A stretch of DNA of 64,000 bases from Lutjanus erythropterus (lineage: Eukaryota > Chordata > Actinopteri > Lutjaniformes > Lutjanidae). The notes below the pieces were generated by a model. The model did no database searches. It was not told the origin of the DNA and worked only from the letters and a program-made list of their open reading frames with translations. Both the position numbers and the translations under genes were made by a program. Positions within the stretch are counted from its first letter, which is position 1; every line of letters starts with the position of its first letter. Where the stretch lies: contig CM034608.1 of NCBI GenBank assembly GCA_020091685.1, positions 6,483,751-6,547,750 on the forward strand, read 5' to 3'. Positions 1 through 12,470 of the stretch are shown piece by piece.

Positions 1-454
1 AGACATTTCAAGTTGTACCAACCTAAATCCTAGTTGAGACAACGTAGAGTGACTACTAAAACCACAACATTGTGTTCATATCCTGAGAAAACATGAAAAT
101 AAAAGTTGGCTAAACTAAGCATCTTGCTGAATTAACTTATATTTTTAAGGGAGCTAGGTTACTTCTTCAGGAATAGTTCATCTTAGTTGCAAATGCATGA
201 TTTGCTCACACAGCTTAAGTTTCTATTTTCTAAAATCAACATGGAGGAACATTCTGAATCCCATTTTATTTCATTTCAAAGGTGACAGTGGCCTTTTTGT
301 TATGAATGAAAACTGCCATGGGCCATAGCTGAATGTCAGTACAGTACAAATGCCAGATATTTAAACGTGGGGCCACAATGTGCTTAAAGTTCTGCTGCGA
401 GGGGTGTCTCTCACATTAAAACAATGACAAAAGACCCTGACCCTCAGCCCAGTG

Positions 455-720
455 GGAGTCTGTCCGAAGAAACGCAACAATGGTATCCAAATGTGCTCTA
501 TACAAAATTTTACAAATAAAAGTGATGCATAAGGCATATATTATGCCATGCAGATTACAAAATATTGATCACTCCCTTTCACATTTATGTTGGCATGGCT
601 GTGGTGAGGTGGGATCACTTATACATCTGTTGTGGCACTGCCCCCCACTGAGATGTGTTGCTCAGAGTTCAGAAGCAAATTTATTGTTTTTTATTAGCTA
701 TTAACATTCATCTAATATTC
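455..720 (+). pseudogene. L1-like LINE ORF2 C-terminal fragment (decayed)
   Basis: Plus-strand translation from 480 gives about 74 residues with the pattern seen C-terminal to the reverse transcriptase of L1/Tx1-type non-LTR retrotransposons: a KVMHKAYIMPCRLQ segment (about residues 14-27), then CWHGCGEVGSLIHLLWHCP, a Cys/His-rich block resembling the L1 'CWRCGEEVGTLLHIWWECP' region. The tryptophan before 480 (around 455) also fits the family. The reading frame breaks at a stop near 702. Further related coding sequence may continue in broken frames to about 1100, including an open stretch 868-1083, but I cannot align it confidently. In the family this protein copies element RNA into genomic DNA. 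The piece is 5'-truncated and non-functional. Recognition is from remembered family motifs, not a search. Confidence 0.72.
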
Positions 721-1759
721 CTGCACTTTTTGATAGGTAGTATTCCTCTAGTGTCAGCAGTTAACAAGCTATTCAGCTAACAACCCTTAGGTGGCTGCGA
801 AAGCTGCACAAAAAACACTTCAGACTGACTGAAAACAATTACTCAAAGCTGTTTTCTGCTACCAGAAATGTGGCAGTCAATCCCTTTCAGATTTATTCAA
901 CGCACACTCAACGCTGGTGATTCTGCAAAGACACAGGAACCCACTGGGCTCAAGGACACTGACAAAGGCAGAGTCAACACTGTGATTTCAGAGCGATGGG
1001 ACGCTCTCTCAAACTACCAGGACACCCTCCTACACAGTTTTGTTAGACATGTCTCAATTCTCCTCTGCTGCCTGGGTCCTTGACCCCGTGGTCGCGTCCT
1101 TGTTGAGCCATGTTTGCTGTGGTATGTTATGTCTTTGTTTTGAAGTGAATAACGCTTCATTGACATGTGAAACAACCTTCAGATGATTATTCTCTTTGGC
1201 CCTCCATGCGATCCAGTCTTTAGTACCTTTTTTTTGCACCCCTCCCCTGAATTGCAACTCGACTGGCCTCGCCGTCCCAGAAGCCCATGCAAGGAAGGCA
1301 ATCTAACCCCTCACAGGAAACCAGTCAGCCTGTTATTGCTGGCAGCCAATGTAGCGGCCGTGTTTTAATATTTATCCACCAAACCCCCTCGTACCACATA
1401 AATCAGGGGTGCAGAGGGGCAATACTAGACCTTACCCACTGCTACAAAAACCACAAACGTCCTTCAACAGGAAGAAAAGGTAAATAGTTGAGCAGATTGG
1501 CAGAGAGGAAGGGATCAGCAGTGCCAACATAGAAACTGAGCCGCTACATGGATAAATGAGGAGAGGGAAAGTTAGAGAACGTTCCTGTGCGAAGGGAATG
1601 AAAAGAAAGATGTTCTGTTCTTGATTTAGAGTAATCAGAATCACATTTACTTTAGTCCCAGGGATAATCAATGACAACAGCTTTCCTTCATGACACTGTT
1701 GTAGACACACAGACAGCTGAGTGTACTCTGTACGTCACCGTTCAACATACAGAACAGAA
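721..1759. other. No recognisable host gene
   Basis: Short open stretches on both strands (868-1083 plus, 1432-1710 minus) show no domain, no splice context and no signal peptide. The first part may be decayed tail of the neighbouring L1-like fragment. The rest appears single-copy. Confidence 0.5.
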
Positions 1760-2710
1760 ATAACTAAAATCATAAAGGGTTCCATGGCTTGTCCCTGTAG
1801 GAGAACCCTTTTTGGGTCCTGGTTCCACTTGGAAACCTTTCAGAGGTCTATCTAGAACCCAACATAAAGGGTTACACCTAGAACCATCTGTGAAAGGTTC
1901 CACCCAGACCCCCTATGAGATGTTCTCCAGAGAACCCCTCTATGGTGTAATGGTTCCAACCATTCTGCAGGGATTTTAACTAGAAACCACCCAGGGGGTT
2001 CCACAGAGACTATTTTTATATTCCAAGGGTTTTCATCTAGGACACAGGGAGGGGGTTCTACACAGAACCATTATATACTCCCAGGGTTTTACCTAGAACC
2101 CATCAAGGGGGTTCTACTGAAAACCTTTTTATATTCTATGGATTTTATCTAATCTTTATCTTTTATCTTTTATATTCCAGTGGTTTTATCTAGAACACTG
2201 CGGGGTTCCACACAGAACCTTTTGATTTATCCAGAACCCATCCAGGGAGTTCTACAGACAACTAATTTATATCCCAGGGGTTTTATCAAGAACACACAGT
2301 GGGTGTTCTACATAGAACCTTTTCATATTTTTATCTAGCACCCACGCAGGGGTTTCTACTGAGAACCTTTTATGTTCTAAAGGTTTTATCTAGAACACAC
2401 TGAGTGGGTTCTACAGAGAATCTTTTATAGTTTATCTAGAGCCCACCAAGGGTGTTCTATCAAGAACTTTTTTTATTTCAAGGTTTTATATAGAACCTAC
2501 CGAGTTCTTCAAGGATTTCAACAAGTTCCTTTTTTCTCCTTCTTCTACAAAGGGTTCTTGGATGAAACGTGTTCTTCATGGATCCCTTAGTCTTACAAAG
2601 AACCCTTGACAAACCCCCTTTTCCAAAAAGGGGTCTTCAGAAACAAATGGTTCTGGTTAGATTCTCAGCCTTTCAGGAAGAACCTTTTTGGAACCCTTAT
2701 TTCTAAGTGT
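1760..2710 (+). repeat. GGTTCTA degenerate tandem/foldback element, copy 1
   Basis: Dense alternation of GGTTCTA-type and TAGAACC-type words at roughly 55-bp intervals. It begins near 1772 with ataaagggttcc and ends with aacccttatttctaag. The outer ends are complementary to each other, as in a MITE whose interior expanded into a minisatellite. The same layout recurs at 3549-4147, 49600-50822 and, reversed, 54813-55735. I recognise the sequence style as a common teleost interspersed repeat. Confidence 0.85.
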
Positions 2711-3548
2711 GTAATGTCTGTCAATATGTGCATATTTCCTGATCCGTCAGGCCAACATATCAGGAAATAATTCTATCTATTCATTTATTTGGGGGATTTT
2801 ATAGAATGTCAGTTGACAGAGTGCATAACCAATGTGTTTCTGTGTAAATCCCTCCTGTGAGCCTGACATCGTGTACATAATCACATTTCAACAGACGGGC
2901 CGGACTGAGAAGGCAGCCAGGAGCGACATTCCCAGAGGAGGCTTCATGGGATTCAGTTTTTAGTTCACGGAAACGTGGATGTTATTGGAATCAAACCTGT
3001 GAATTTGGGGATATCCGCGCTACATAGACTAGCAGAATAAAGCTTTACTAATGAATCATAATCATTGTCCATGATGCATCCAAGCCCGATTCTACTGCAC
3101 CCTCAGACTCCCAGGCTGAAACCGACAGCTGGATTCTGTCTGTCACTTCCAAAGCAAAGGCCAAAAATCCAGAGCAGGGGCGTAGTTAATCCTACTGGCC
3201 TAACAAATCACCTCTTATCTCCCCTCCGAGGAATCAACTTGTCAGATCTCGCAGATAGTGCTCATGCAATGAAATGGTACAGTGCACACCGTTTAAACAC
3301 ATAAAGCCATTAGCGTGTCATGTTGGAACTTTGCAGAGTCCCTGGGTCTTATAAACCCGGTTTTGGTCAGGCGTAGGGATCAGCAGTGTTGGACGCATAA
3401 AGCAGCGGGCCGACATGGGTCCTGTCACCAGCTAATATGTCAGTCATGGTTTTTTTAATCCCGCACTTAACACGAGGGAAAACACTCCACCATTCGGTTC
3501 TGTCAGACCCCTGAGAAAGTCCTTTTTTAGGGCAGCCAGACCTCCACA
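2711..3548. other. No gene seen between two GGTTCTA copies
   Basis: Single-copy-looking sequence separating repeat copies 1 and 2. A 79-codon open stretch at 3065-3304 has no recognisable features. Confidence 0.5.
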
Positions 3549-4147
3549 CTCTTAGAAATAAAGGGGGTGACTAGAAGATAAAGGGTTCTTTGGGTTGTCC
3601 CAATTGGAGAACCAGTTTTGGTTCCTGGTCACTTAGAATCCTTTTAGAGAGAACCCAACATAAAGGGTTAAACCTAGAACCATCTGCAAAAGGTTTCACC
3701 TAGAACCCACAATGGAGCTATGGTGTAATAGTACCACCCAGAAACATCTCTTGGGGTTCTATCCAGCAGCTGTCCACCTTCTAATGGTGCTAATAAGTAT
3801 TTTATCTATAACCAAACCGGGGGCTCTACTGAGAACTCTAACATTTCAGTTATTCCAAAGGTTTTATCTAGAATTGAACCATGTGGGTATACTCAGAACC
3901 CTTATATATTCCAAGTGTGTTATGTAGAACCCACCCAAGAGGTTCTACCTAAAACTCTTTTATTTTAACAAAAATCTTTCTTTCAAAAAGGGTTCTTTGG
4001 ATAAAAAGGGTTCTTTATGGAACCCCCAGTCTTACAAAGATCCCTTAACAAAACCTTCCCTCTAAAAAGGTTCTTCTGAAGCAAATCGGTCTGAGTAGAA
4101 CCACAGCTCTTCACAAAGAACCCTTTTGGAACCCTTATTTCTAAGAG
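3549..4147 (+). repeat. GGTTCTA element, copy 2, with clear terminal inverted repeats
   Basis: A 599-bp element. The left end CTCTTAGAAATAAAGGG and the right end cccttatttctaagag are inverted copies with one single-base gap. The interior is a run of degenerate GGTTCTA/TAGAACC units. This is the best-bounded of the four copies and shows that the family ends in short inverted repeats. Confidence 0.85.
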
Positions 4148-5187
4148 TTCAGTTCAGTGTGAGGCTAGCATATCAGAGAATCCCCAGAAGGATACAAATA
4201 TTGTGTTACACAGTATAATTGATAAAGGCAGACTTTATATGTTTTCGGTTTGCTCGCACATACGTTATAGTTTTGTTTTGTAGCAGGGGCAAAGGAGTGC
4301 GGAAACACGGTGCACGGTTCCCTCATAAACCTTCAGCTGGGTTAACACCGGGGCACTGGTGGCCGTCTCAGCCAATGAGAAAGCACAAAGCTGTTTCTAG
4401 GTGTCCTGAAGGCCGGGTGTCACGGGGATATCTGGTGTCAGGTACGCCGCACATGCTCAGCCCTCTTCCCTTTTATAGAAAGGCCAGATGTTTATTAGGA
4501 GATTTATAAGCAGCTGAACTGCGGTCTGGGGCTGACGCTGTGTAGCAGACCGTAGCATTTAGCCTGGCACTCTGTTATTGCAGGTTGCTAATTCTTTCAG
4601 GAGCGTGCAGTTTGAAGAGGAGGTATATGGAGCAGAGAAAAGTAACAGCACCCATGGGGCTGGTAATGTCAAAATCAGCCTTGATCAAACTTGCGCTAAG
4701 ACACTGAGAGGCTTTTCTGTTATTGTTTATTCTGAAGTAGGTACACGAGGTATTGAATATGTTGCTAGTTTGCCTGCCTGTTCATCTGTGTGAGAACAAG
4801 CACCCTCTTGAGAACTTTTATCTGTGTAATTTTGTTAGTGAAGGCAGGAAGGAGAGCGAGAGATAGAGAAGAGAGGAGGGGAGAAAAACAGGGATGAAGT
4901 GATAGATACAAGGAGAGAAAGCTGATTTAAATCTTGTTAAAAGTAAAATATTCTAGTCTATATCTATTATACAGTATGTATTATATGAAATGAGAAAAAG
5001 AGAGGACCACAGGGGACTGTATACGTCTGAGGGGGGAATCCATGCATTAGAGCAGCGCAAGGAACAAACACTATATACACAGCAATACTCTAGACCAGTG
5101 TACATAAATATAATTATGTGCATGAGCAGAGATTTTGCATTTGATAGTAATTAAAGCACAGGTGTTACTGATAACTGATAATCAGGG
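4148..5187. other. No gene seen; purine-rich patch
   Basis: No exon-like or repeat-like structure apart from a GA-rich patch at about 4845-4920. Open stretches at 4219-4509 and 4578-4793 lack domain signals. Confidence 0.5.
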
Positions 5188-5345
5188 CTCGAGCACTGAA
5201 TGGTGCGAAGACCCTATTAGATTTGCTTGAATTCTTCCTCTTTTTCCTCCTCTTCAGTCACATTTTTGAAGAGCTATATAGATATAAATAACTTGGCTAC
5301 GCACTCTAAACAGCAACCCCCAGCAGCACCTTCTGCCAACATGCA
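5188..5345 (+). repeat. 'ggtgcgaagaccctatt' interspersed repeat fragment
   Basis: The segment around gagcactgaatggtgcgaag followed by ccctatt and a pyrimidine-rich cttcctctttttcctcctc run matches a repeat I remember as widespread in fish genomes. Boundaries are approximate and the class is not asserted. Confidence 0.4.
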
Positions 5346-5497
5346 CAAAAACATAACCATAATACTTGGATTATGTTACTAACTACATTTTTTAACAGAT
5401 AATTAGTAACGTGGAATACATTTTTATGATAACTCTCCCAAAACCTGTAGATACAACTGCAGAAAGAAAACAGTTCCTACATGAAACTGGAAAAAGT

Positions 5498-5733
5498 CCA
5501 TTGCCACCACTGAAAGAAAAAATATCCCCAAGGTAAGTCAGAATTATGAGATAAAAAGTCATAATTATGAGATAAAAAGTCATAAGTATGGGATAAAAAG
5601 TCGAAATTGTGAGATAAAAATTTGATTTGCTTATCTCATAATTTCAACTTTTTATTTCATAAGTTCGACTTTTTTATATCATAATTATGACTTACTTTGG
5701 AGATATTTTCTTTCTTTCAGTGGTGGAAATTGG
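5498..5733. repeat. Foldback (palindromic) MITE-like element
   Basis: Two arms are inverted copies. The left arm starts ccattgccaccactgaaag and runs through aagtcataattatgagata units. The right arm runs through tatcataattatgactt and ends ctttcagtggtggaaattgg. The centre is near 5615. The arms contain an 18-19 bp subrepeat (ataattatgagataaaaag). As RNA or single strands this would form a hairpin of roughly 110 bp per arm. Confidence 0.85.
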
Positions 5734-5754
5734 CCTCCATAAGAAAGAGACATT

Positions 5755-5830
5755 GTTAAACCTATTATTACTTTATTTATTTATTTATAATAATAATTAT
5801 TATTTATTTATTACTTTATTCATTTATTTT
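5755..5830. repeat. ATTT/AAT low-complexity tract
   Basis: Runs of ttattta and ataataat directly right of the foldback element; simple-sequence DNA. Confidence 0.8.
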
Positions 5831-6039
5831 TTCCCAAAAATTGAGTGCTATTTAATTCAATTATATCTGAGAGCAGACAGACATTTTCAAAACTCTGAAA
5901 CTCACCAAAACTGTCTGTATGGATAAAGTGATGAGAGGGGAACAAAGGATTTGGGAATGAATGTCCCTTTAAACATTTTAACACAACAGTAGTTTTACCA
6001 TTTTTTGGTACATTTCTGTATATGGTTGGAGATGCAGTG

Positions 6040-6083
6040 ATGCTAACAGCCACACATGCTAACAGCCACACATGCTAACAGCC
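6040..6083 (+). repeat. Short 16-bp tandem repeat, about 2.7 units
   Basis: The unit tgctaacagccacaca begins at 6041, 6057 and 6073 without mismatch, indicating a recent slippage array. Confidence 0.9.
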
Positions 6084-8216
6084 ATTCACACTGACCTGCC
6101 CAGGTTCATTTCATCTGCAGTGAAACACAGCCAAACAATTCACATGACACAGTTTGTTTGATGTGAATCTTGCTCATTTGCTTGTATTCTCACTCTGTTT
6201 CAATAAAGAGCGCACATTCTCACGCTGTGTGGTTAAACAAGCTCTTTTCTGTTATATTAACCATGTTTCTCATTGTCTTTGACTTACTGTGGTTGTTCTG
6301 GGCGGTTCACTTCCTGGTTGAGCAAAAGTTTTGTCCGAGGGGTGGAGACTTAAATCTGAAAGTTAGCTCATCAGACCAAACCATGTGCTGCCAAGTCAGA
6401 GGGGGGTTCAAGCTTTAGTTAGTTTTTGCCTTGTATTATTTGTAGTTGGCGTCCATCTTGTTTTCCCCTTGTGTGTTATTTGGTTTGACTTGGTCACTAT
6501 ATATGTTCACTGCTGCCTCCACAACAGTTTCTTCCTTCCTAGACAGCTGCTCCATGAAAGAGGCTTTTTATGGACTCACAGGTACGTTCAAGAATTAATT
6601 AGTTATTTGATTGTATGAAATGTTTATGAGTGTTATTGTTAGAGGTGACAAATGAAGGATAATCTCCTTTACCTTTGTATCTCTCTCAAATGTTATTGGT
6701 TCTCTGACATGAACTCACATGTGTATTTAAAGCTTTTGTCCAGTCTGCACAAGACAGACTTCATCATACTTTAATGTCTAGTGTCATTTAGTTTATTTGA
6801 AGTGTAGTTTTAAGTGTCTCATGTTTATCTCAGGCAACATAAAATTACATGTTCCACCATTTCCTGTAGTCCACAATGTCCACATCATATCTAGCAGGTT
6901 TCTCCCTTAATATCCTTTTGAAACTGGAGCGACCAAACCTCATTCTTGATTTAAAAAAATAAAAAATAAAAAAAGTCCTCTTTTCTACTTCTACTGATTT
7001 CTCTTGTTTCTCCTACTTTCCTTTGAATGCTGTAATAACTTAGGTCAGCTGAGGTAAATGCGTGAGGCACATTCAGCAAATTAAACTGTTTTTAAAGACG
7101 CTGCTGTGAACGTATAATTGTAATTGGTTAACTCTAAACATTGTAAATTTATCTTTAGCAAATTAACTCAAATTTGTAACTTCACTTCTGTGCCTTTAAT
7201 CATGTATAATTAAATTGAAGGGAAGTGGAAAAAAACACAAAGTCCTCACATACCAACTGGAATATAACTGTAATCAAAATTATTTGCATAAGTGTCTCTA
7301 ACACTGCCTGTTTCATTGACATAAAAAACTAAAACAACTGTAAGTTGTTGTGAAAGAGGTCTCAAAGATTCTGGAGTGAAGGACTGAGCCTGGCCGCCAT
7401 GTTGGTCGTAGCCAATCAGGCAGCCAATCAAATAGCTTTGGAGGGTGTCTCCATGAAACAGGAAGTTGTTGTAACTTTGCGTTACATGGTAAATTCAAGC
7501 CTAAACATAACATGTTTGATAATATTGTTGCAAAATGGCTCCATCATGCCCGCTACAATATTTCAATGAAGCAGCCTCTGCTGTCCCTTTCATCTGCATG
7601 TACAAAAATCAGTAGACACATGAACCATGTCCAGGCGTGCAAAAAAGCCACAGCCTAAACCCAACAGGAAGTTTTGAATTTCGTCGTCAATTTTGGCGCT
7701 TTCAACGTGTTATATCACTTCAGTCGCACGAGTGACGTCACTTCTGTCACTATGTGTCCCATGAGCGATTTTGTTGCGCAAGTCACTTTCATCACATGAC
7801 ATATGTAACACAGTTCTTTTAACCTAAACCGTTAAAAGTATAATAACGGCTTCTGTCCAAAGGTGAGTCACAAGTCTTCAAAAGTAATCAAAATGCAAGT
7901 CAAGTCTTTTAAGTCCCCAGACAAATAGGGGCAGTAACCTCAGTAACCGATAACTGCTGCTAACTGTAGCTGCTGTCAGTGCAGACTGGGGGTTCGGACC
8001 ACCAAGGGAGGGTTAGATTTTACGCTATTAGCACAGGATGTTTGAACCACCAGGAGGAGGAGGAGGCTGTCAGGCACAGAGCTGGGAGGGATCCAGCTGG
8101 GAATGCTAGCAGGGAGTGGAACAGAAATGGGCACCAGATTACAGATGCTCTATTTCAAGTTCAGACGAAACTTTTATAGATGAGCCACAACAAAATGTGG
8201 CCTGCCACAGAATATC
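6084..8216. other. No gene seen; one AAGTC-repeat scrap
   Basis: Several 60-80 codon open stretches on both strands lack domains or splice context. A short piece at about 7860-7925 (caagtcttcaaaag, caagtcaagtctttt) resembles the AAGTC-rich family seen at 18672-19342. Confidence 0.5.
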
Positions 8217-8270
8217 AGGATCAGAATCAGAAATACTTTATTGATCCCGAGAGGGAAATTGTTAAAAGTA
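8217..8270 (+). repeat. Retrotransposon-type 3' tail, short copy
   Basis: Contains cagaatcagaaatacttta followed by ttgatccc and a g-rich gggaaattgtt stretch. The same words recur at 20029-20078. I recognise this tail as a high-copy teleost repeat whose truncated copies retain one end, as expected for reverse-transcribed elements. Confidence 0.7.
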
Positions 8271-10054
8271 GGAGGCCTTGATTTTAGCCTAGTCGACTGA
8301 CAGAAATGTAATATCGTAAAATTGCCCTTAATGGAAACAAGATTCCAAACTAAAGCAGTTGTTACTTGTTAATATTACTTGTGCTTCTACCAGCCAGTTA
8401 ACAGGAGTGAGGAGTCAGTAGTCAATGGTCATATAAAACAACGCAGTCAATAAAATAGGTCTTTTTAAAACTTGAGAATCACTGAAACTGTGGGAGGTCC
8501 TTGCATATACAGTCATAAATATGCACAGAAAATATTAAGCTGATGGCTCCAGTAGTAAAAGTAAAAGTAAAGTAAAAGTACACCAAACACATGATCCCCT
8601 CCTGGCAGACGCCTGGCAGAAAGACAAAAAGAAAGCAAAAACTGCTGTTTCTCCATGTCTGCTGGATGTTTACACAGGCAAGATTCCAGATTTGAATTCA
8701 ATATTTGAATCTGAGGTCTCAAACCAAAAGCCATGGTTTTCATTCGTCCTACAACCACATCTGCCTGATATATGAAGATACATCCTGTTTCATATCATAA
8801 ATTTCATAAACTTTTTAAAAACTTTTTTCACTTACAGAAACATTCCACATTTGAATATTACATGTGAAATGTCCAAAAACCACAGGTGCATTTATTAACG
8901 TGTGTCATGATAAATTATTCACCCCAAATGCTATTTTGTAAAAGTTATGTATCTATATTTCTGTACAACTATCTTGGAGAAAGAAAATAATACTCAGCCT
9001 GTACAACAAAGAAGAAAAGGAGAGGAGGAGGAAAGGGAGAGGGGGAAAAAAAGAACAACTGGAGGAAGACAGAAGAGTCATCCTCGCCCCGGGCATATCT
9101 GCCCAGATAATGACTAGGTGAGGAGAATCTGTGTCACCGGGTGGCGTGGCTGGCAGCGGCAGTAGCTGACTCTTATGGACCAGCTGGACAGTCAAAAGGA
9201 CAAACAAACAGCTATTTTACTCCATTACTGCCAACGTTGAATGTACAGTATTTTCTCCTCCGTGTCTTGTCATGTCTCTGCTTAACACGAACCACAACTG
9301 AGTTTGTCATGAAATCAAATAAATCCAGTCGAATGAAGCTTAGCAGGAAGAAACACAGAGCAAGACTTAGACTGTTTGATCTCTTGTGATGGTGAGAAAA
9401 CTGACACAGAAATGTGACAGAAAAACAAGGAACATGCAGACAAACAGACCGAGAGACAGACATTCAGCCTGATTGATGATGACTTGCGCTGTATTATCCC
9501 TCAGTCATGTCACAGTTAAGGGAGAAAACAGGGCAGGATGAATGTGACTATTATTTTTATCCATGATAGGATATGATCCTAATCTAATCTCCTCATAGCC
9601 AGAGGTAAAAGAACAAGTTGAGATGTGTGACGTAAGACATCTCTGGCCCAGCCTCTCAGTAAATGAAGAGGTGCACAAGGAGAGCCACATGTTCTTACAG
9701 TAGTGTCAGACACTTGCTCATTTGATAGAAAACCGTATGCATGCATCATAACAGTTTTATGATAATTAAATATGCATGTTAGCAGAGTGAGTTAATATTA
9801 CAATATAAAATTATACATGCCTGGGTTTGCAGTTAGGAAGATTTTTTTTTAGTATTTGGATTTTTCTATTTTATTTGTATCATCATTCAGTGAACTGTTC
9901 ACTTATTTCTTTCTAAAAGGTGTGTAAATTACATCTTCCAGCATGATGGTCTAAAAGTTTTGAAGCCTTTCTCATACTACCAAGATTAAAATTAGAGGAA
10001 AGACAATGAAACCACAATTGATGTATTTTTTATGGGATGAAAAGTAGTCAAAGC
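8271..10054. other. No gene seen
   Basis: Contains a (GTAAAA)n-like patch at 8555-8580 and a GA-rich patch near 9010-9060. No exon-like structure or recognised mobile element. Confidence 0.5.
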
Positions 10055-10190
10055 AAGCAAATGTATGTATATAGCACATTTCAAACACCAGGGCAATTCG
10101 GTGTGCTTCACACAGATAAAAAGAGCATGCATATTATTAATACAGTTAAAAAGAAGAAGAAAATACATAAAATAGTTCAATAAATAGGGC
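10055..10190 (+). repeat. 'tatagcacatttcaaacac' interspersed repeat
   Basis: The run tatagcacatttcaaacac followed by gtgtgcttcacacagataaaa resembles a common teleost repeat with 'tatagcacatttcatacac ... aatgtgctttaca'. Class not asserted. Confidence 0.5.
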
Positions 10191-10299
10191 TCATTAAAGA
10201 TAAATTATATAATATAATCAGTGAAATCAGAAAACTTCAAACTTTAAATGTTAATGTCCACAAATGGTGGAATCAACATTTAAAATATTCACCATGTGA

Positions 10300-10490
10300 G
10301 TATTTTTAATTGCCTGCCAAGGAGGTTATGTTTTTGGTGTTGTCTGTTTGTGTGTTTGTCTGTAGGATTCTGGAAAAAAACACTGGTCTGATTTTCATGA
10401 AACTTGGTGGAAGGGAGCAGCATGTGTCAAGAAAGAACCTGTTAAGTTTTGGAGTGGCTCCACATCACAGAGCGGATACACAATTAAAAA
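10300..10490 (+). repeat. 'gaaacttggtggaaggg' interspersed repeat
   Basis: The stretch around ctgattttcatgaaacttgg and tggaagggagcagcatgtg, with flanking tgtttgtgtgtttgtctg, matches a repeat I have seen across fish and other vertebrates ('ggatttgatgaaacttggtggaaggat'). Family name not asserted. Confidence 0.5.
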
Positions 10491-10883
10491 AAAAATGTTG
10501 CCTGCATTTGGCCTTGAAATAAATGCCATGCATCTCAAATTCCAGTAGATGGTAGTGAAGTTCAATCGAGACAAAACAGCCAGTTGTTGCAATATGATGA
10601 CTCCATATCACAATTCACGTTCACGCATCGAGAAAGTGACAAAAAGTTCTCCCCCAAGACCAAGGCTCAAGCCAGGATTTTATAAGTCTTGCACAGCTCC
10701 ACACAAGCACATTCTGCTACATAGGGAAAAAAACACCCTGGCTTGTTTGCATTTCTTTGTACTAATCACAGACGTCTTGGGCGGAGCTAAGCCCAGGATG
10801 CAGCGACAGAAGCTGCTGCAAAATAGTGTCAGGGGGCTTGTTTTGGTGGAACATTTACACGTTGGGATCCCAAGTCTGGCATT

Positions 10884-11475
10884 AAAGTCAAAGTCAAAGT
10901 CAAAGTCAGCTTTATTTGTCAATTCTTCACATGTGCTTGACATACAAGGAACCGAAATTACGTTTCTCACTGTCCCAAGCGTAGACAAGGACAACAGTAA
11001 AAGTGCAGATGCACAACAAAAACAACAAGACAAGTCCTAAACACTGGGGTAGTATTAAATAAAATAAACTAAACGGTTTGTAAGTCGCTTAGGGCTTATC
11101 CCATAGCTAGTGCTACTAACATAACAAGATGTATCCAGACAAGACAAGACTTAAGTACAGTAACAGTGCAGTAAGGTGTTTCACAGTGTGCATTGAGAAG
11201 TACTGTATTGTGAGGTAGCTCCTCAGGTTGTAGTAGTGGATATAATGGTTTTTAGTGCAAAGACAGTCCATGGCAAATGTGCAGCAGTAGTAATAATCGT
11301 AATGGGTGGTAAAGAATAGCAGCAGTTGTGTGCAAATTGCATGTGCAAAGAAGTGCAAAGTCTTTACACATTCAGGCTCAGTTCCAGTCCAGAGGGGGGA
11401 GTTCAGTGTGTTCACTTAGACTCCTGACAGTCTGGTGGTCCTGCTGGCTGAGGCTGAGAGTGGGGAGGGGAGAGA
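10884..11475 (+). repeat. 'aaagtcagctttatttgtcaa' retro-repeat
   Basis: Starts with several tandem aaagtc hexamers (10884-10909), then agctttatttgtcaattctt and ccgaaattacgtttctc, a widespread teleost sequence. The 3' part (gtgcaaatt, tgcaaagtgcaaag-like words, tcctgacagtctggtggtcc) is also typical of the family. A 163-codon open stretch at 10549-11040 is created largely by this repeat and is not a gene. Confidence 0.7.
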
Positions 11476-12284
11476 GTTCAGCAGTCTATGACTAGATCAC
11501 TGCAAAAGAAAAGGTAGCAATTGTTAGCTTGTTTTTCAGTGTGTCGGTTGCAGTTTGGAGGTTGCTCTTGTTTCACATGCATTTTGAACATGTAGACACT
11601 TGAAAATGCGACCAATGGCAGACTTAAATCCAGTGTGCATGCGGCAAGTCAGACAAGGATTTTATCAACATCCATCCAGACCTAACCTAAACCTAAATAA
11701 ATCGTCTAAAAAGTGGACTTCAGGCTTAAGCATTTGATGGCTAAGAGATACTGAGATATACAGCTGTCACAGTGGATATCACCATGATAAAGTCTTCACA
11801 ACTTAAACAGAAGCAAACCAAGCACAGGGCCCTGAAGGACAACTGGCCCCTTTGTCACCCCCTCAATGTTATATATGACATACAGATGCACAATGTACCC
11901 TTTTGCACCAGTATGAGACACGAGGTCGGTATAAACCCAGGTAAACACAGTATAAAGAGGAAGAAACAAACCATACGTTCACCCAGTAGGGCAGGATTTG
12001 TGTCCCATATCATGAAACTACGACCATTACCTATGTGTTAAAATAGCCTTCTGGCAACGTCTCATTCAGATGCTGAAGGGTACCTTGTGCATCAGTATGA
12101 GACGTGTGACAAATACACTGGTATTTGATGACCTGGGATGAAATTGGGTTGATATACCTTGGGAGAGAGTGGCAGTGGCATAATTACACCTTTGAATGTC
12201 AATGAACTTAGAGGAAAAAGAAGAATGGTGTTGTTGATGAGTCAATAGATCAGCGGGCCTGAGGATACTTGGTCTGATCCAGTG
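11476..12284. other. No gene; weak 'cagtatgagac' repeat pair
   Basis: Two related pieces with tgcaccagtatgagac (about 11905) and tgcatcagtatgagac (about 12090) suggest decayed copies of one interspersed family. No exon signal. Confidence 0.45.
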
Positions 12285-12470
12285 GACTGTCTGAACCGTC
12301 CCAGGCCCAGAGCTGGTTGAAACTGGACCCAAATTGGCTCACGTCTGCACTCCTTAAAACCAAGCCAAATCTGGCAGCCATAAATGGTCTAAAACTGGCA
12401 CATATTTGGTCATGTGGTGCCAAAATATGGTCCCAATCAGACAACCCGGCTGGTGACCTAAGTGTGAGCA
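12285..12470 (+). repeat. 'ccaaatctggcagcca' interspersed repeat
   Basis: Words such as ccaagccaaatctggcagcc, ggtcatgtggtgccaaaat and tggtcccaatcagacaac match a teleost repeat with 'gggccatgtggtaccaaaaatag'. Class not asserted. Confidence 0.45.

Noticed and set aside
10549-11040. 163-codon open frame with KSKSKSK run
   Set aside because: The KSKSK run and everything after it are the tandem aaagtc start of an interspersed repeat.
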